IMG/VR virus record: IMGVR_UViG_3300022841_000016
Coordinates: 1-62,118 of that record
DNA length: 62,118 bases
From: a virus
Strand: one strand, 5' to 3'
Shown here: positions 14,392 through 24,453 of the stretch, piece by piece
Layout of the letters: each line of letters begins with the position of its first letter
How positions within the stretch are numbered: position 1 is the first letter of the stretch
The notes under the pieces: model-generated
The model's database searches: none
What the model was told of the DNA's origin: nothing
What the model saw: the letters and a program-made list of their open reading frames with translations, nothing else
Translations under genes and position numbers: made by a program

Positions 14392-16457
14392 TGGTTACAG
14401 AAACTAAGATTAGAGACAAAGATGGCAAGTGGCTGAAGAGTGACTTGTTCAGAGTAGAAGCTATTAAGTTCCAAAAGTATGGATACTTCTGTTCTGATTA
14501 TTGGGGAACTGCAGGATGGATAGAATATTGGGAAGAGCAGTTAAAAAGATGTAAGGATGGATTTGAGATACAAGGAGAGAGAATAACAGGTCATCATTAT
14601 ATGTATCTAAATTTTTGTCAGATACAAGTAGTAAAGAAATTAGAAGGGAAGAAGGCTTCCAAGAAAACAACTACTTTTCCAGATTTCTGGGATGGAGATT
14701 ATGATTACTTTTGGTCTCTTGAGATTGCAAGAAATGGGATAGAGAAACAAGAGTTGGAGGACCTTAACCTAGGGGTGAAACCACACCCTGACTTCCTAAC
14801 AGGAGGTTTCCACATGATTGTGGGGAAGAGTAGAAGGAAAGGTTATAGTTACAAGAATGGAGCAATTTCTGCTAACTATTATAATACTGAAAGAAAAGCA
14901 CAGGTTATCATTGGTGCATCAGAAAAGAAGTTTTTGTACCCTAAAGGTACAATGGGTATGACAAGTGATTACCTAAACTTCCTTAATGAGTTTACAGGTT
15001 GGAGAAAATCCAGAGATTATGTAGACAAGCAAGACCATAGAAAAGCATCTTTTAAGAAGAAAATAAATGGGGTAGATATTGAGTCTGGTTATCAGTCAGA
15101 AGTATTTGCCCTAACCTTTAAAGATAATGCTGATGCTGCCAGGGGTAAGGATGGTATAGTTGTATTACTAGAAGAAGCAGGAGCATTTCCTAACTTAAAA
15201 GCTTCTTATGCAGCCATCAAACCTGCACTTACTGCAGGGATGTACATTACAGGACAAATCATTATATTTGGAACAGGTGGAGATATGAAATCAGGTACAG
15301 CAGATTTTGCTGACATGTTTTATAATCCAGTAGCTTATGGCTTAATGCCATTCATTAACACTTGGGATGACAATGCCCAAGAGACTACTTGTGGATTCTT
15401 CCACCCAGTGACAAAGAACCTAGAAGGGTTCTATGATTTGCAAGGTAATTCAAACATTCCTGCAGCCTTAGAGTTTGAACAATCAAGAAGAAAAGTCATA
15501 CTTGAAAGTAGTAATAACAGTACAGCATATCAAAGACATGTTCAGGAGTTTGCACTAAAGCCATCAGAAGCTTTTTTAACAGTGTCCACAAATGATTTTC
15601 CTGTCATAGAATTAAGAGCACAACTTAACAGAGTATTAAGAGAAAAGTTGATGTTAAAGAAGGGAACACCAGTCTCCCTAAGAAGAGCAGAAGGGGGTAA
15701 AATCCTAGCTGAACCAGATCTGGTCAACAAGTTAAACCCAATAATACATTACAAAGTAAAGGAAGCAGACTTAACAGGATGCCCTGTTATCTTTGAGTTT
15801 CCATCTAATCCACCTAAAGGCTTGTATAAAATAGGGTATGACCCTTATAGGCAAGACCAAACTTCTGGTGTATCTTTGGCAGCAGTATATGTTTACAAAA
15901 CAATACAGAAAGGAAACAGCACTAAAAACATTATTGTTGCTACTTATGTAGGTAGACCACAGACCTCAGATTCCTGCAATAGAATTGTAGAGCTTCTAGC
16001 AGAATTATACAATGCAGAAGTAATGTATGAGAATGAAGTACCTGATGTAAAGAAATACTTTGAAAGAAGAAAGAAGCTACATTTACTTGCAGCACAACCT
16101 GATGGTGTAATATCTAAGAATATCAAAGCTTCAAGAGTAGCTAGAGTATATGGGTGTCACATGAATGAGAAGTTGAAAGATGCTGGTGCCAAGTACATAA
16201 AGCAGTGGCTACTAGAGGAGAGGGATTTTGATGAAAATGGAGATGTACTACTAAATTTAGATTTTATATATGATGTTGGTTTACTAGAAGAGTTGATTCT
16301 TTACAATAAAAAGGGTAACTTTGATAGAGTTATGTCATTGATGCAAGTTATGTTTCAAGTAGAGGAAGATGAACTAGGCAAAGAGTACTCTGACACAGGG
16401 GAACAAAACCAGAATATAAAAGACTTATTGGAACTTAATTTGTTTAACAAAAACTAA
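14391..16457 (+). CDS. terL: Terminase large subunit
   Basis: DNA-packaging motor, 688 residues. The ATPase half has a modified Walker A GKSRRKGYS at residues 145-153 and Walker B IVVLLEEAG ending at residue 264, whose second Glu serves as the catalytic carboxylate. The nuclease half begins with a strand ending in GYDPYRQD (D484), the first metal ligand of the RNase H-like fold. A later MYENE block and DGVISKN follow. Walker A of this RRKGYS type is typical of crAss-like terminases. It is followed after 10 bases by the portal gene. Confidence 0.92.
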   Translation: MVTETKIRDKDGKWLKSDLFRVEAIKFQKYGYFCSDYWGTAGWIEYWEEQLKRCKDGFEIQGERITGHHYMYLNFCQIQVVKKLEGKKASKKTTTFPDFWDGDYDYFWSLEIARNGIEKQELEDLNLGVKPHPDFLTGGFHMIVGKSRRKGYSYKNGAISANYYNTERKAQVIIGASEKKFLYPKGTMGMTSDYLNFLNEFTGWRKSRDYVDKQDHRKASFKKKINGVDIESGYQSEVFALTFKDNADAARGKDGIVVLLEEAGAFPNLKASYAAIKPALTAGMYITGQIIIFGTGGDMKSGTADFADMFYNPVAYGLMPFINTWDDNAQETTCGFFHPVTKNLEGFYDLQGNSNIPAALEFEQSRRKVILESSNNSTAYQRHVQEFALKPSEAFLTVSTNDFPVIELRAQLNRVLREKLMLKKGTPVSLRRAEGGKILAEPDLVNKLNPIIHYKVKEADLTGCPVIFEFPSNPPKGLYKIGYDPYRQDQTSGVSLAAVYVYKTIQKGNSTKNIIVATYVGRPQTSDSCNRIVELLAELYNAEVMYENEVPDVKKYFERRKKLHLLAAQPDGVISKNIKASRVARVYGCHMNEKLKDAGAKYIKQWLLEERDFDENGDVLLNLDFIYDVGLLEELILYNKKGNFDRVMSLMQVMFQVEEDELGKEYSDTGEQNQNIKDLLELNLFNKN

Positions 16458-16467
16458 AAATATAACA

Positions 16468-18864
16468 ATGGCAGATATTGGAAAAGGGGTTAGACTCTCA
16501 CTACAGCAAAAGAACTCCAACAAAAAGCAATGGTTTAAAGACAGAGCCAATGCATTAAAAGGAGCTTCTTTTACTTCTTCTACTCACAGTGGGGGAGTAT
16601 CAGAATACAAAAGAAAGAAAGTCAACTATGACTTGTACAACAACATTATAAACCAAGAAGATTTTGCTTATGTATGTAAGCCTTTTGGTGCTGGTTCAGG
16701 AGAATTACCTGCAACCTTTACAAACAAGGATATTACTTCTCCTAGAATAAAGGCAGTGATAGGGATGGAAATGAAAAGACCATTCTCATTTAAGACACTA
16801 GCAGTTAATGAAGAAGCTACCAACAGAAAAGAAAAGGTAAAGTTTGACATGATTAAAGAGTACACTGTATCTCAAATTATGGCTCCTATACAAGCAGAGG
16901 TAGAACAGAAGTATCAAGCACAAGCAAAAGGTAGAGAACTTACTCCTGATGAATCAAAGCAGATAGAGCAAGCAATGGCTGAAGAGATGAAAGCTATGAC
17001 ACCCCCTGAAGTAGGGAAGTACATGTCTAGGCAACATCAAGATCCAGCTGAAGCACTTGGACATCAACTGTTACAAGGGATTGTACAGAAGCAGGATGTA
17101 AAAAGAAAGTTTGACAAAGGTTGGAAACATGCAACATTATCTGGGGAAGAAATTTACTGGGTAGGACAGGTTAGGGGAAAACCTAGCTTAGGAGTGACTA
17201 ATCCTATTAGGTTTGATTATGACAAATCTCCTGATACAGATTTTATTGAAGATGGAGAATGGGCAGTAGCAGAATATAGAATGACACCATCTCAGTTTGT
17301 TACCATGTTTGGAGATGAATTGACAGATGAACAAATAGACCAAGCATACACTGAAGCAAAAGGTGGAGGTCCTACAAATGCTGGAGATTGGGCATTCAAT
17401 GAAACTGAAAGCCAAACAGGAAACACTTTATCAGTTTTCCATTACACATGGAAAGGACTTAGAAGAATAGGTTTCTTAGAGTATGCTGACTTAGCAACAG
17501 GAGAAACTCAGATGACTGTAGTTGGAGAAAACTACAAAATGGACAAAGACTTAGGAGACATAAAAATGTCTTGGGAGTGGATTCCAGAAGTATATGAAAC
17601 TTATGTAGCAAGAGGAGATATGTATCTTAGGATGCAACCTGTTGAAGGGCAACACAAAGATTTAAACAATTTATTTGAATCTAAGCTACCTTATTATGGA
17701 GCAGCTTATGACAACTTAAATTCTGAGACAACATCATTGATGGACAGAATGAAAGTGTGGCAATACTACTACAACATCATTATGTACAGGGTAGAGCTAT
17801 TAATGGCTTCTGACAAGGGTAAGCTATTACTTATGAATATTAATGCCATACCTAAGTCTTCAGGTATAGACATAGAGAAGTGGTTGTACTATGCAGAAGC
17901 TTTAAAGATAGGTTGGGTTAATCCTAATGAAGAAGGTAACAAAGGTTTAGATGTGACTAACATGGCTAAACAAGTTGACATGTCTTTAATGTCTGACATA
18001 CAGAAGTATATTGACTTAGCAGGATACATAGATGACCAATGTGGGAAGTCTGTAGGTATTACTGATGGGTTAATAGGACAGATTGAGCAAAGAGATGCAG
18101 TAGCAAATACACAACAGAATATGTCTTCTGCTTCTACTATCTTAGAACCTTACTTTGACTTACATAATCATGTAAAGAGAAATGTACTTCAGGCACTGAT
18201 AGAGCAATGTAAAATATCATACTCTGATTCAGAAGATGAATTTATTACATATACTTTAGATGACTTGTCTACTGAAATGTTAAAAGTAGATGCTGGACTA
18301 TTAGATTCTTCTACTTATGGAATATTTGTAACCTCATCTTCTAAAGCTTATGAAGCAGTGGAACTAGTTAAACAACTAGCACATGCAGCACAGCAGAACA
18401 ATTCTATAAAGCTGTCTAGTGTTATTAAAGTAATTAGAGCTGAAGGAATACAAGAAGCAGAAGAATTACTTGAGACAGGAGAAAATGAAATGACTCAACA
18501 AAATCAAGCACAACAATTACAAGCTATACAAGAGCAAGGTAAAAATGAAGAAGCTGCAAGACAATGGCAAAGAGAGACAATGGATCTTACTCAAGCTAAT
18601 ACATTGGAGCAAATCCAAGCTAAAGGGGAAATTGACCTACAAAAGCAAGCTATGCTTTCTATGGGATTCAATGAGAACAAAGACATGGATAATGATGGCA
18701 CACCAGATATAGTAGAGCTATATAAGGATGGTGCAGATGCAGACTTAAAAATGAGGAAGCAGAATTTAGATGAAAAAAAGTTTGAAGAGGACAAGAAACA
18801 GAACAAAGAGAAAAACTCTATAGAGAAACAAAAAATAACTCAAGCAAAACAAAAGAAAGAATAA
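16468..18864 (+). CDS. Portal protein
   Basis: 798 residues; forms the dodecameric DNA gate at the capsid vertex. It is placed between terL and the scaffold/capsid genes. The GYIDDQCGKSVGITDGLIGQ segment and the DAVANTQQNMSSAS block resemble the stem/crown region of crAss-like portals. The last 130 residues are Gln/Glu/Lys-rich coiled coil. That tail contains DMDNDGTPDIVEL (from residue 739), a DxDxDGxxD calcium-binding loop like those in thrombospondin-3 repeats. Residues 457-472 share a motif with the gene at 11807. Confidence 0.9.
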   Translation: MADIGKGVRLSLQQKNSNKKQWFKDRANALKGASFTSSTHSGGVSEYKRKKVNYDLYNNIINQEDFAYVCKPFGAGSGELPATFTNKDITSPRIKAVIGMEMKRPFSFKTLAVNEEATNRKEKVKFDMIKEYTVSQIMAPIQAEVEQKYQAQAKGRELTPDESKQIEQAMAEEMKAMTPPEVGKYMSRQHQDPAEALGHQLLQGIVQKQDVKRKFDKGWKHATLSGEEIYWVGQVRGKPSLGVTNPIRFDYDKSPDTDFIEDGEWAVAEYRMTPSQFVTMFGDELTDEQIDQAYTEAKGGGPTNAGDWAFNETESQTGNTLSVFHYTWKGLRRIGFLEYADLATGETQMTVVGENYKMDKDLGDIKMSWEWIPEVYETYVARGDMYLRMQPVEGQHKDLNNLFESKLPYYGAAYDNLNSETTSLMDRMKVWQYYYNIIMYRVELLMASDKGKLLLMNINAIPKSSGIDIEKWLYYAEALKIGWVNPNEEGNKGLDVTNMAKQVDMSLMSDIQKYIDLAGYIDDQCGKSVGITDGLIGQIEQRDAVANTQQNMSSASTILEPYFDLHNHVKRNVLQALIEQCKISYSDSEDEFITYTLDDLSTEMLKVDAGLLDSSTYGIFVTSSSKAYEAVELVKQLAHAAQQNNSIKLSSVIKVIRAEGIQEAEELLETGENEMTQQNQAQQLQAIQEQGKNEEAARQWQRETMDLTQANTLEQIQAKGEIDLQKQAMLSMGFNENKDMDNDGTPDIVELYKDGADADLKMRKQNLDEKKFEEDKKQNKEKNSIEKQKITQAKQKKE

Positions 18865-18956
18865 GGAATAAGTTAAATTTGGCTATTAGGGTTAATCTCT
18901 AATAGTTAAGTTTAATACTTAACTTATCTTAATATTAATACTTAAATTTACATTAA
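18865..18956 (+). other. Portal-scaffold spacer with weak hairpin
   Basis: CTATTAG (18883-18889) can pair with CTAATAG (18899-18905), but no clear T-run follows at once. It may slow transcription or act in RNA processing between portal and scaffold genes. Confidence 0.3.
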
Positions 18957-20141
18957 ATGCCAGGAACAGAACAAACCCAAGACAACAAGACTGCAGAAGC
19001 ACAAGCAGCAACAGACACAGCATTAGACAATTTTCAATGGGATGATACAGGAGGAGGAGACTTTTTTGGTATTGCTGAAACAGGAACCAAAGAAGATGTA
19101 AAACCTGATGTTGTTTCAGATGTTAAAAAGGAAGATGGAAAAGAACCCACTCCTAAAGCTGATACAAAGAAAGAAGGAGAAGAGGAAGATGAAGAAGAAG
19201 ATAGTTTCTTTGATATTGTAGACAAGCCAGGAGAAACAAAAGAAGGAGAAGAGGACCAGGGAAGTGATGAGGATGTAGATAAAGATTACTACAAAACTTT
19301 AGCTTCTAGAATGAAAGAAGATGGTATCTTTCAAAATGTAGATATTCCTGAAGGGGAAGATTTTACAGAAGATAAGTTCATTGAATTACAGGATTTAGAG
19401 ATAGATTCAAGGGTAGAGGAAGCTTTTGAGGGATTCTTTTCAGAACTAGACGCTGATGGTGCTGCATTTTTAAAGCACAAGAAAGAAGGTGGAAGTACTG
19501 AAGATTTCTTTAAAACTTATGGTCAGAGTACAGGTGCTCCACAAGGAGACTTGGATGATGAGTCCTATCAAGAACAGGTCAGCAGATATTACTATGAACA
19601 AGAAGGAGAAGATCCTGAAGACATAGATGATAAGATTGAGTGGCTTAAAGATAGTGGCAAGTTAGAAAAGTATGCACAGAAGTTTGATGGTAAGTTAAAA
19701 GAAAATGACAAGAAGACCAAAGAAGATTTAGCAAATAATACCAAAGCTGCAGAAAAGACTGCAGAAGAAGGTAGGTTAGCTTTTGCTACAAGTGTCCAAG
19801 AAGCTTTAGAAGCTATAGAAGAAGTGGACAACTTTAAATTTACTAAAGAGAGTAAGAAAACTTTACTCCCTTTTATCACTAAAGCCACTGTAAAAGTTGG
19901 GAAGAACAAGCATATAACAGGTATGCAGGATAAGTTAAGTGCTACACTTAAAGATCCTAATAAAATGTTAGTACTTGCTCAATTATTACAGAATGATTTT
20001 GATGTTTCTAGTATCATTAACAGTGCAACCACTGCTAAGACTAAAACATTGAAGGATGACATTCAAAGAAAAAAGACTTCTGTAAGACCTACAAATTCAG
20101 GTAAAGCAGGTAGTAGAAAAAGCCTTTCAGAATTTTTCTAA
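18957..20141 (+). CDS. Scaffolding-like acidic protein
   Basis: 394 residues between portal and major capsid protein, the usual place of a scaffold. The first 110 residues are highly acidic and low in complexity (EGEEEDEEEDSFFD), the middle is charged helical, and the C-terminus is basic (RKKTSVRPTNSGKAGSRKS), as expected for a scaffold whose tail binds the capsid protein. No protease motif is visible. Whether it stays in the mature virion cannot be told. Confidence 0.75.
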   Translation: MPGTEQTQDNKTAEAQAATDTALDNFQWDDTGGGDFFGIAETGTKEDVKPDVVSDVKKEDGKEPTPKADTKKEGEEEDEEEDSFFDIVDKPGETKEGEEDQGSDEDVDKDYYKTLASRMKEDGIFQNVDIPEGEDFTEDKFIELQDLEIDSRVEEAFEGFFSELDADGAAFLKHKKEGGSTEDFFKTYGQSTGAPQGDLDDESYQEQVSRYYYEQEGEDPEDIDDKIEWLKDSGKLEKYAQKFDGKLKENDKKTKEDLANNTKAAEKTAEEGRLAFATSVQEALEAIEEVDNFKFTKESKKTLLPFITKATVKVGKNKHITGMQDKLSATLKDPNKMLVLAQLLQNDFDVSSIINSATTAKTKTLKDDIQRKKTSVRPTNSGKAGSRKSLSEFF

Positions 20142-20183
20142 AAAAGTAATTATAAATTAAAACTAATATTAAAAAGTTAGATT

Positions 20184-21629
20184 ATGGTAGGTAACAAATT
20201 AATTACCAAACAAATGCCTTGGCATGCTAACATGACAGAGATGAACCATTTAGGTAAAGCTCTTATTGCAAAGCCAGACAAGTTTGAGTCAAAAATTGGA
20301 CAGTTGTTTACAGCTGAAAAGTATTCTGATAACCCTTTAACTGCTATGGCACTTAAAGAAGGTAGAGAGGAAAACACCAATTCTTCTATGTGGGAATGGG
20401 ATATGCGTGCTGCAAGCACTAGACCTTTAGTAGTACTAGAAGATGTATCTCCTGGAGATACAACAAAAGGAAAGTTCAAAGGGACTTTCAAAATCAAATT
20501 AGATGAGAACTGGTATGAGCCAGGAGACATCATTACTCCAGGAACTACTAACAAGAAGTTCCAATGTAGAGTACAAGAAGAGCGTGTTCCTCATGGGAAA
20601 GGTTTTATCTACACTTTACGTTTGATGAGTGATAACCCACAATTGTTTATTCCTTCTATGTATTTCAAAGCAGGAACACAATGGGGTAAATTGTATTCTC
20701 AATATGCTGAAGCTGAAACTCAATCAGGTTCTACACAATATGCTTTGCCTATCACTATGGCAAACAGAATGTCTAGATTCAGAAAGAAGTACAAGGTTAC
20801 AGGAGATGCACACAATGAGGTATTGGCTGTAAAGATTCCAGACTCAATGGGTACTTACCATGATTCATGGGTTAAGTATGCAGAGGTAGAGTACTGGCAA
20901 CAATGGTACAGAGAAATTGAAAGAGGATACTGGTACTCAAGAAGTACAGATTCAGTATTATCTGCCAATGGTAGACCAATCAGAACAGGACCAGGATTAC
21001 AAGAGATGTTAGAAGATTCTCACACACAGCGTTATTCTCACTTAACTGCAAGGTTAATTGAAGAGTACTTAATGGGTATTTTCTACTCAAGAGTTAAGCC
21101 AGGTGCTGCAAGAAAAATCAAAGGATATTCAGGTGAATATGGAATGATTAACTTCCACAGAGCTATACAAGATTGGGCAACTAAAACTGGATTTATTCAG
21201 GTGGTACAAGATTTATTTATCCAGAAGGGTTCTTCTGAATACAATGATAATGCTGTATCTGCAGGTTACCAATTCACAAAATACAGAATGGCAAATGGTG
21301 CTGAATTAGAATTAATTCACAATCCACTTTATGATGATAGAGAAATCAATTTTGAAATTGACCCTGTTACAGGTTACCCTCTTGAATCTCAAAGAATCAC
21401 ATTCTTAGATTTCTCAGGAGAAGGTAAATCTTCTAACTGTAGAATAGTAAACAAAAACAAGTCATACAAACTTGGGTATGTTGCTGGTTTGACCAACCCT
21501 TATGGTCCTAATGATGGAAAGTTAATGAGCCATTCAGGTGACTTCTATGAAATGCATGTTGAGAAACAATCAGGTATGCACATTGAAGACATTGGAAGAT
21601 GTGGTGAATTAATCCTTTCTAGAAACTAG
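20184..21629 (+). CDS. Major capsid protein (HK97-fold expected)
   Basis: 481 residues, close to the roughly 490 of crAss-like capsid proteins. It lies right after the scaffold and has its own strong terminator. Features include an N-terminal arm, AASTRPLVVLEDVSPGD, and a C-terminal half with GAELELIHNPLYDDREINFE, a pattern I associate with Crassvirales capsids. Four of the 12 CG dinucleotides seen in the window are CGT Arg codons here, a sign of codon selection for high expression. No SD; the leader is A/T-rich. Confidence 0.9.
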   Translation: MVGNKLITKQMPWHANMTEMNHLGKALIAKPDKFESKIGQLFTAEKYSDNPLTAMALKEGREENTNSSMWEWDMRAASTRPLVVLEDVSPGDTTKGKFKGTFKIKLDENWYEPGDIITPGTTNKKFQCRVQEERVPHGKGFIYTLRLMSDNPQLFIPSMYFKAGTQWGKLYSQYAEAETQSGSTQYALPITMANRMSRFRKKYKVTGDAHNEVLAVKIPDSMGTYHDSWVKYAEVEYWQQWYREIERGYWYSRSTDSVLSANGRPIRTGPGLQEMLEDSHTQRYSHLTARLIEEYLMGIFYSRVKPGAARKIKGYSGEYGMINFHRAIQDWATKTGFIQVVQDLFIQKGSSEYNDNAVSAGYQFTKYRMANGAELELIHNPLYDDREINFEIDPVTGYPLESQRITFLDFSGEGKSSNCRIVNKNKSYKLGYVAGLTNPYGPNDGKLMSHSGDFYEMHVEKQSGMHIEDIGRCGELILSRN

Positions 21630-21648
21630 GAACAAAAGGACAACTTAG

Positions 21649-21680
21649 AGTCAGGGATTGAGTTCCCTGACTTTATTTTA
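21649..21680 (+). terminator. Intrinsic terminator after the major capsid gene
   Basis: AGTCAGGGA (21649-21657) pairs perfectly with TCCCTGACT (21664-21672) around a 6-base loop and is followed by TTATTTTAT. Confidence 0.9.
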
Positions 21681-21776
21681 TACCATCAGAGAAGATGATT
21701 AAAATCAAATACTAAGTTCATTAACATACAATGAAAAGAACTATATACAAGAATTAATATTTATAAGCAAAACATT

Positions 21777-22571
21777 ATGGCAAAAGTAGAAATTAGACCA
21801 TTAAGTATTCCAAAATGGCATGGTAAAACAGATCAGGAATCTTTCACACAACCACATACAATAGAAGCTTTATATGACCACAATACAGGTGGTTATGCAA
21901 CTGGACTAACTGAACAAGAAGTAGAAAAGTATCAAAAAAAGTTAAAAGTAGACTTATCAAGTACTTTCAATCAAGATGAACCACACTCTTTCTGGAACAG
22001 CAAGATGGGTTCAATTAAATTGGAGAATGCAACAATGATCTTAGATGATGCAATTGCACTTGAATTTGTCAGAGTTAAAATGCTTAAAGCAAGCAAGTAT
22101 GTTGCTAACAGTATGAAAGATTGGGAGAATGGATTGTACCCTGAAGCTACACATGTAATTTTTGATGAATCTGAAGAAGAGAACATCAAAGCAAGTAAAG
22201 CTAAGAAAAGACAGGCTGCAGTTAAATTATCCTTAGACCTCTCTAAAGATGCACAAGCTAGTATCATTCAGATATTAACTAACAAATCTGTAAGAGGTAA
22301 AAGTGACAACTATTTGGTTGGGGAGATTGATGACCTTATTAAAGATAGATTGGATGACTTCCTAAGAGAAGCTAGTAAAGACAAGAAAGACTTGTTTACT
22401 ACAGCAGCAGTTATGGAAGCAATTCACAGAAATATCTTGACAAAAGAAGGTACAGCAGTTTTCTATCTATCAGATAAGATTGGCTATGATTTTGAATCAG
22501 CTGTTGAATGGTTCCAAGATCCACAGAACCAAAACATGAAGACTAGCATCTTAGGTAAACTAAATAGTTAG
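21777..22571 (+). CDS. Conserved head-region structural protein
   Basis: 264 residues directly downstream of the capsid gene, where crAss-like phages encode a conserved structural or head-assembly protein of similar size. The N-terminus is beta-like (AKVEIRPLSIPKWHGKTDQE). The centre is helical and charged (EEENIKASKAKKRQAAVKLS). No catalytic motif. Likely virion-associated, by position. Confidence 0.65.
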   Translation: MAKVEIRPLSIPKWHGKTDQESFTQPHTIEALYDHNTGGYATGLTEQEVEKYQKKLKVDLSSTFNQDEPHSFWNSKMGSIKLENATMILDDAIALEFVRVKMLKASKYVANSMKDWENGLYPEATHVIFDESEEENIKASKAKKRQAAVKLSLDLSKDAQASIIQILTNKSVRGKSDNYLVGEIDDLIKDRLDDFLREASKDKKDLFTTAAVMEAIHRNILTKEGTAVFYLSDKIGYDFESAVEWFQDPQNQNMKTSILGKLNS

Positions 22572-22590
22572 ACTTCTAAAACAATTAAAA

Positions 22591-23310
22591 ATGAATATAA
22601 AAGAAATGCATTATGATTTTAAGAGTAAGCTTAATAAGCTAGACTCACAACAATACAGAAACTTAAAGGTTCCTGAGATTGATTGGAAGATTAATGAAGC
22701 AATTGAACTATTCACTAAGATTGTGGCTGAACCCAAATTTGCAACCAGATTAGGGTTTGAAATAAGTCAGAGAGTAATTGATGATATCAGAACTATTGTT
22801 GTTAACTCAAAGTCCTTGACTAAGACTACAGAAGATGCAGACACTGCTATCTTTAGTTTACCAAGTGATTACTTTAATTATGTAAGCACAGGTAAATTAA
22901 TAATGAAAAGTGGAGCATGTGAACTAGCTGCAGACAAGGTATTTGTAAGACAACATGATGATAGTTTTCAAGTAAGTTCATTTGATAAAAGCTCTTTCCT
23001 TTGGAGAGAAGTTAACATCAGATTTTTTAATGGAGGTATAAAGGTGTTCACATCTGGAGAGTTTTCTGTAAAAAGTTTTAATATAGATTACATCAAACAA
23101 CCTGTATCTGTGAATAACAGTGAAAGTTTTGTGGGAGGTAGCTATAAAACTTTGGCAGGAGTGGTTCTATCTACTAATGTAGATTGTGACTTACCTAGTA
23201 CAGTCCACAGAGAAATTATAGATTTAGCTGTAGCTATAGCATCAGGTGATTTACAAGTTCCTGATTTAACAATTAAAAAAGATAAGTTGAATTATAATCA
23301 ACTTTCATAA
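22591..23310 (+). CDS. Head-tail ring (adaptor) protein-like
   Basis: 239 residues. The layout WKINEAIELFTKIVAEPKFA, then FEISQRVIDDIRTIVVN, then SLPSDYFNYVSTGKL and a C-terminal HREIIDLAVAIASG resembles head-tail connector/ring proteins of crAss-like podoviruses. In these, an N-terminal helical pair precedes a beta insertion marked by the LPxDY turn. It probably sits below the portal. Inferred from pattern and place. Confidence 0.6.
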   Translation: MNIKEMHYDFKSKLNKLDSQQYRNLKVPEIDWKINEAIELFTKIVAEPKFATRLGFEISQRVIDDIRTIVVNSKSLTKTTEDADTAIFSLPSDYFNYVSTGKLIMKSGACELAADKVFVRQHDDSFQVSSFDKSSFLWREVNIRFFNGGIKVFTSGEFSVKSFNIDYIKQPVSVNNSESFVGGSYKTLAGVVLSTNVDCDLPSTVHREIIDLAVAIASGDLQVPDLTIKKDKLNYNQLS

Positions 23311-23334
23311 GTCAAACATTTAAAATTAAAAATT

Positions 23335-24366
23335 ATGTCAAGAAACAATGATGTTTTTACAGTATTAATTCCAACAGTTGCAACAATTGCAGTAGCAGGA
23401 ACAGGCTTAGGTGCCTTAGCAGAAGGTGCTCTTGGAGCATTTGATTATGATACAAACTTAGCAGTAGATGGACCAGTAGATAAGTTCTTCTTTGCAGTAG
23501 GTATTAAAGATTTAGATGGTGTCTCTGACATCAACAGATCAGGTGGTACACACATCCAATCAAGAAACATAGTATCTTTAACAAGCAACTGTTATACTGC
23601 ACCTGTGCAGATGGTTACAGCTAGTGAGTTGAAAGTTATGCGTTGTGGTGGAGAAGTAGGTGTAAAAGTTGAAATCAGAAACCAAGAAGCTTACAGATTA
23701 AATGGTTACAATCAAGTTGTAAAAAACTTTATAGTACCAACATCTGAATGTGTTGATTGTGATTCTACTTGTGAGGATGAAAATTCTGCTGCAGTTTTAC
23801 AAAGCTTAGTTGATTTAATCAATGATGATGCTGATAAAGTTGTAGTTGCAAGTATTACAAGTGTAACTGCAAATTCAGTAGTAACTCAAAGTTTAGTTAT
23901 GACTGTTAATCCTAAATCATTGAAGAAATTCTCTGAAATTAACTTAGGATACTTTTTCCCTAACCAAACAGAAATCATTGTGACTTCTACAAAAGGGTTT
24001 AAGAATGCTACTATTACTACACCAATGGTGTATGAAGAAGGAGCAGGAACAGATGTTAAGCAATTAGAGTATGTTGCTAATGGATGGAAGAACAGTACTC
24101 CTTACAGAGTGTCTCCTTTAAATGGAGTTGCTTTAGAAGGTGCACAGTACTTTGCTGACCAAGATAAGAAGTATGATTTGATACACTTAAGTTATGACCA
24201 AGTTTCTGTTTCAGGATGGGAATCTAATGCTCATTTCATGAGAACAATCATTGCAACTTCTAATGAAGCAGGAGCTTTAAGTAAGAATGTAGGAGATTTT
24301 GTCAATGTAATGACAGCTGGTAAAGTTGATGCTATTGAAGTATGTGACAACCAACCTTCTTCTTAG
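23335..24366 (+). CDS. Probable abundant head protein (auxiliary capsid or decoration)
   Basis: 343 residues. The Gly/Ala-rich N-terminus IPTVATIAVAGTGLGALAEG is followed by a beta-rich body and a Cys cluster CVDCDSTCEDE near residue 140. It has its own terminator and one of the rare CGT Arg codons, both suggesting strong expression. Position after the capsid and ring genes fits an auxiliary capsid or other multicopy structural protein. Exact role not determinable. Confidence 0.55.
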   Translation: MSRNNDVFTVLIPTVATIAVAGTGLGALAEGALGAFDYDTNLAVDGPVDKFFFAVGIKDLDGVSDINRSGGTHIQSRNIVSLTSNCYTAPVQMVTASELKVMRCGGEVGVKVEIRNQEAYRLNGYNQVVKNFIVPTSECVDCDSTCEDENSAAVLQSLVDLINDDADKVVVASITSVTANSVVTQSLVMTVNPKSLKKFSEINLGYFFPNQTEIIVTSTKGFKNATITTPMVYEEGAGTDVKQLEYVANGWKNSTPYRVSPLNGVALEGAQYFADQDKKYDLIHLSYDQVSVSGWESNAHFMRTIIATSNEAGALSKNVGDFVNVMTAGKVDAIEVCDNQPSS

Positions 24367-24390
24367 TATTCTTTAAATTAATATAAATAG

Positions 24391-24420
24391 GGGTTAAGGA
24401 TAAACCTTAACCCTTATTTT
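24391..24420 (+). terminator. Intrinsic terminator
   Basis: GGGTTAAGG (24391-24399), loop ATAAA, CCTTAACCC (24405-24413), then TTATTTTTTT on the plus strand. It separates the core head genes from the decoration region. Confidence 0.92.
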
Positions 24421-24453
24421 TTTAGTATCTTACAAACACTTAAAAATCTTAAG

